From CAZAKZ01 sp964485695 (lineage in GTDB: Bacteria; Planctomycetota; JAFGQW01), in contig CAZAKZ010000222.1 of assembly GCA_964485695.1 (NCBI GenBank), forward strand, positions 1 to 7,105: a DNA stretch of 7,105 nucleotides, written 5' to 3'. The translations under genes and the position numbers were made by a program. Under the pieces are notes generated by a model. It did no database searches. It was not told the origin of the DNA and was given only the letters and a program-made list of their open reading frames with translations. Below, piece after piece: positions 6,095 to 7,105 of this stretch (positions within the stretch are counted from its first letter, which is position 1; every line of letters begins with the position of its first letter).

Positions 6095-6520
6095 TCATCG
6101 ATCGCAATCGGCGGTGCCCGTCGCGTTGCGCTGGAGCTGCTCGTCGAGACTCTTCAGGTCCCCGAGCACCCAGAGGTCGGCGACGAGATCACCGCTGAAA
6201 CGGAACAGGGCGCATCCGCTCCAGCTCAGGCGGCGCTGCGTCGGCAGATACCCCATGAACTCGCCCCGGTGGATGCCTGTGAAGGTCATCTTCGCGAAGA
6301 CCTTCTCCCCCTCCGCCACCAGCTCCTCGATGTCGCAGCGGTAGTCCGCCAGGGCCATATGGACGAGATCGACGTACTCGGCGAATCCATCATGCCCGCG
6401 CTTGGTCTGCCCGAGGGAGCCCCGAAAGGTGAAGTCCTCGCACAGAATCGAGGGCACCGCCTCGAGATCGCGGGCGTTCCAGAGCTGCTCGTAGAATCGG
6501 CGCACCTGCTTCTTGATCAC
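6095..6520 (-). CDS. SnoaL-like ester cyclase / NTF2-fold protein
   Basis: A 141-residue cytoplasmic protein of the SnoaL-like polyketide cyclase or ester cyclase group (cone-shaped alpha+beta barrel of the NTF2-like superfamily). Seen features are the N-terminal helix pattern VRRFYEQLWNARDLEAV (residues 6-22), EDFTFRGSLG (28-37), RGHDGFAEYV (41-50), FTGIHRGEFMGYLPT (80-94), RLSWSGCALFRF (97-108) and WVLGDL (117-122), in the order and length usual for the family. Members range from true cyclases to isomerases, hydrolases and proteins of unknown function, so no substrate is assigned. The GTG at 6520 is preceded by AGGAAGAG at a suitable distance, which supports this start. The upstream neighbour on the same strand ends 76 bases away, so co-transcription is possible. 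Downstream lies the spacer with the transposase relic. Confidence 0.92.
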   Translation of the reverse strand: MIKKQVRRFYEQLWNARDLEAVPSILCEDFTFRGSLGQTKRGHDGFAEYVDLVHMALADYRCDIEELVAEGEKVFAKMTFTGIHRGEFMGYLPTQRRLSWSGCALFRFSGDLVADLWVLGDLKSLDEQLQRNATGTADCDR

Positions 6521-6538
6521 GTTGGACTCTTCCTATTT

Positions 6539-6569
6539 CTCAGCTCCAACGAGCCGGCCGCTCGCTGAG
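6539..6569. repeat. Nested inverted repeat between the GGCT-like and SnoaL-like genes
   Basis: ctcagc (6539-6544) pairs with gctgag (6564-6569), and inside this gagc (6551-6554) pairs with gctc (6560-6563). The structure fills much of the 76-base gap. On the - strand it lies between the GGCT-like stop and the SnoaL-like ribosome binding site. No T-run follows, so an intrinsic terminator is not supported. It could be a processing or attenuation element, or chance. Confidence 0.4.
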
Positions 6570-6596
6570 TTGCACTCGTCGCAACCCGACCACGGA

Positions 6597-7034
6597 TCAG
6601 GCTTGCGGTCTGAAGCTCTCGATCCGGTCGATGTACCAGTCCGGAAAGCCATGCTCTCGGGCCGGGCGGACGAGGCGGTCGATGTAGTCGTCCGTTGCCG
6701 GACCACCCGACAATCCGGGCGATATGTAGCAGAGCGCCGGAACCCAATGCCCGGCGGCGGACTGCACCAGAACCGCTTCGGGCAGGTAGATCCCGCCAAG
6801 GACGTCCGCGGCGTGGGTGTAGAGGCGGTCGAGCTCATCGTGGGTGCCGGTCGCCAGGATCCCGTAGACGGTGTGCTGATCCGAACGCACGAGGTTGGCG
6901 AGCGGGCGAACCTCGATGTCGAAGCCGGGCAGACGCGCGACCTCGATCCGCTCCGGGCAGTAGTCGACCTCCGCCAGGACGTTCAGATTCATGTAGGATC
7001 CGTAGAAGAAGGTCCAGATTTCGGGCGCGTTCAT
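6597..7034 (-). CDS. Gamma-glutamylcyclotransferase-like (GGCT/AIG2 fold) protein
   Basis: A 145-residue cytoplasmic protein of the gamma-glutamylcyclotransferase-like fold. The substrate-loop motif FYGSYM is at residues 10-15 (YGSNM or similar in the family), VYGIL at 56-60, and Glu86 in GGIYLPEAVLV sits where the family has its catalytic Glu on a central strand. The C-terminus (GFPDWYIDRIESF) resembles the usual final helix. Classical members cyclise gamma-glutamyl amino acids to 5-oxoproline; others act on gamma-glutamylamines or have unknown substrates, so the reaction here is a family-level inference. The ATG at 7034 has no strong ribosome binding site but overlaps the stop of the preceding frame (ATGA), which favours reinitiation or coupling with that upstream gene. 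Confidence 0.9.
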   Translation of the reverse strand: MNAPEIWTFFYGSYMNLNVLAEVDYCPERIEVARLPGFDIEVRPLANLVRSDQHTVYGILATGTHDELDRLYTHAADVLGGIYLPEAVLVQSAAGHWVPALCYISPGLSGGPATDDYIDRLVRPAREHGFPDWYIDRIESFRPQA

Positions 7035-7105
7035 GCCTGCATCTCGCTGGGGGCTAGTCCTGGATCCAGCGCCGCCAGATAGCTGAGGAGGGGAGATTCA
7101 CCTGG
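7031..7105 (-). CDS. C-terminal end of an unknown gene, cut by the window edge
   Basis: On the - strand one frame runs from the right edge without a stop for 24 codons and ends in TGA at 7031-7033, sharing four bases with the GGCT-like start (ATGA). Its translation ends in SYLAALDPGLAPSEMQA, which looks like the amphipathic end of a real protein rather than a shadow frame. The exact ATGA overlap is the main support. No family can be named from so few residues. If real, it heads an operon with the GGCT-like gene. Confidence 0.55.
   Translation of the reverse strand, partial: PGESPLLSYLAALDPGLAPSEMQA

Noticed and set aside
4290..6520. Polyketide or antibiotic biosynthesis cluster suggested by family names (SnoaL-like cyclase, ABM monooxygenase)
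   Set aside because: The names are historical. There is no synthase, carrier protein, tailoring oxygenase or resistance gene in the window, and the ABM protein is closest to LsrG.
5456..6568. 370-codon + strand frame over the LsrG-like, spacer and SnoaL-like regions
   Set aside because: It runs antisense across two well-supported genes and has no domain character.
1..7105. CRISPR array, tRNA or rRNA genes, toxin-antitoxin pair or defence system
   Set aside because: I saw no regularly spaced repeats, no tRNA cloverleaf or conserved rRNA stretch, and no gene of a known defence family.

Overview
The window looks like chromosomal DNA of a GC-rich bacterium, most likely a planctomycete. The main clue is the C-terminal third of the first protein, which closely resembles a tail I know from many large secreted planctomycete proteins (Tyr-Cys-Gly-Pro-Ala-x-Pro-Asn start, an Ile-Gly-Arg-Phe core, and an ending near Thr-Ser-Asn-Phe-Thr-Asp-Gly-Val-Glu). 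Further support comes from weak or absent ribosome binding sites and a secreted calcineurin-like phosphoesterase of a type I associate with that phylum. The assignment rests on remembered family resemblance, not on a search.

Layout. Positions 1-505 hold no convincing gene. Two genes follow on the + strand: a secreted right-handed beta-helix protein (506-2545) and a metallophosphoesterase with a C-terminal LamG-like domain (uninterrupted frame 2715-4250). The phosphoesterase frame continues upstream through a perfect-looking signal peptide, but an in-frame TGA cuts it off from the only good ATG (2622). A 23-bp perfect direct repeat lies at 96-118 and 2570-2592, bracketing the beta-helix gene.

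From 4290 to the right edge all genes lie on the - strand and converge on the + strand pair with a 39-bp gap. Read in their own direction from the right edge they are: the last 24 codons of an unknown gene (7031-7105), a gamma-glutamylcyclotransferase-like protein (6597-7034) whose ATG overlaps the preceding stop, a SnoaL-like ester cyclase family protein (6095-6520), a spacer of about 310 bp with a likely IS91-type transposase relic and hairpins (5786-6094), an LsrG-like ABM-fold isomerase (5477-5785), and an iron-containing alcohol dehydrogenase (4290-5480). The last two overlap by four bases (GTGA) and should be translationally coupled.

Function. The + strand pair looks like export-associated surface or periplasmic proteins. 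The - strand genes look like small-molecule metabolism: an isomerase-like protein coupled to a dehydrogenase suggests isomerisation followed by carbonyl reduction or alcohol oxidation of a small metabolite, but the substrate cannot be read from the sequence. I see no headline new system. The best points for a second look are the TGA inside the phosphoesterase signal peptide, the flanking direct repeats, the coupled LsrG-like/dehydrogenase pair without the rest of an Lsr pathway, and the transposase relic with its hairpins.
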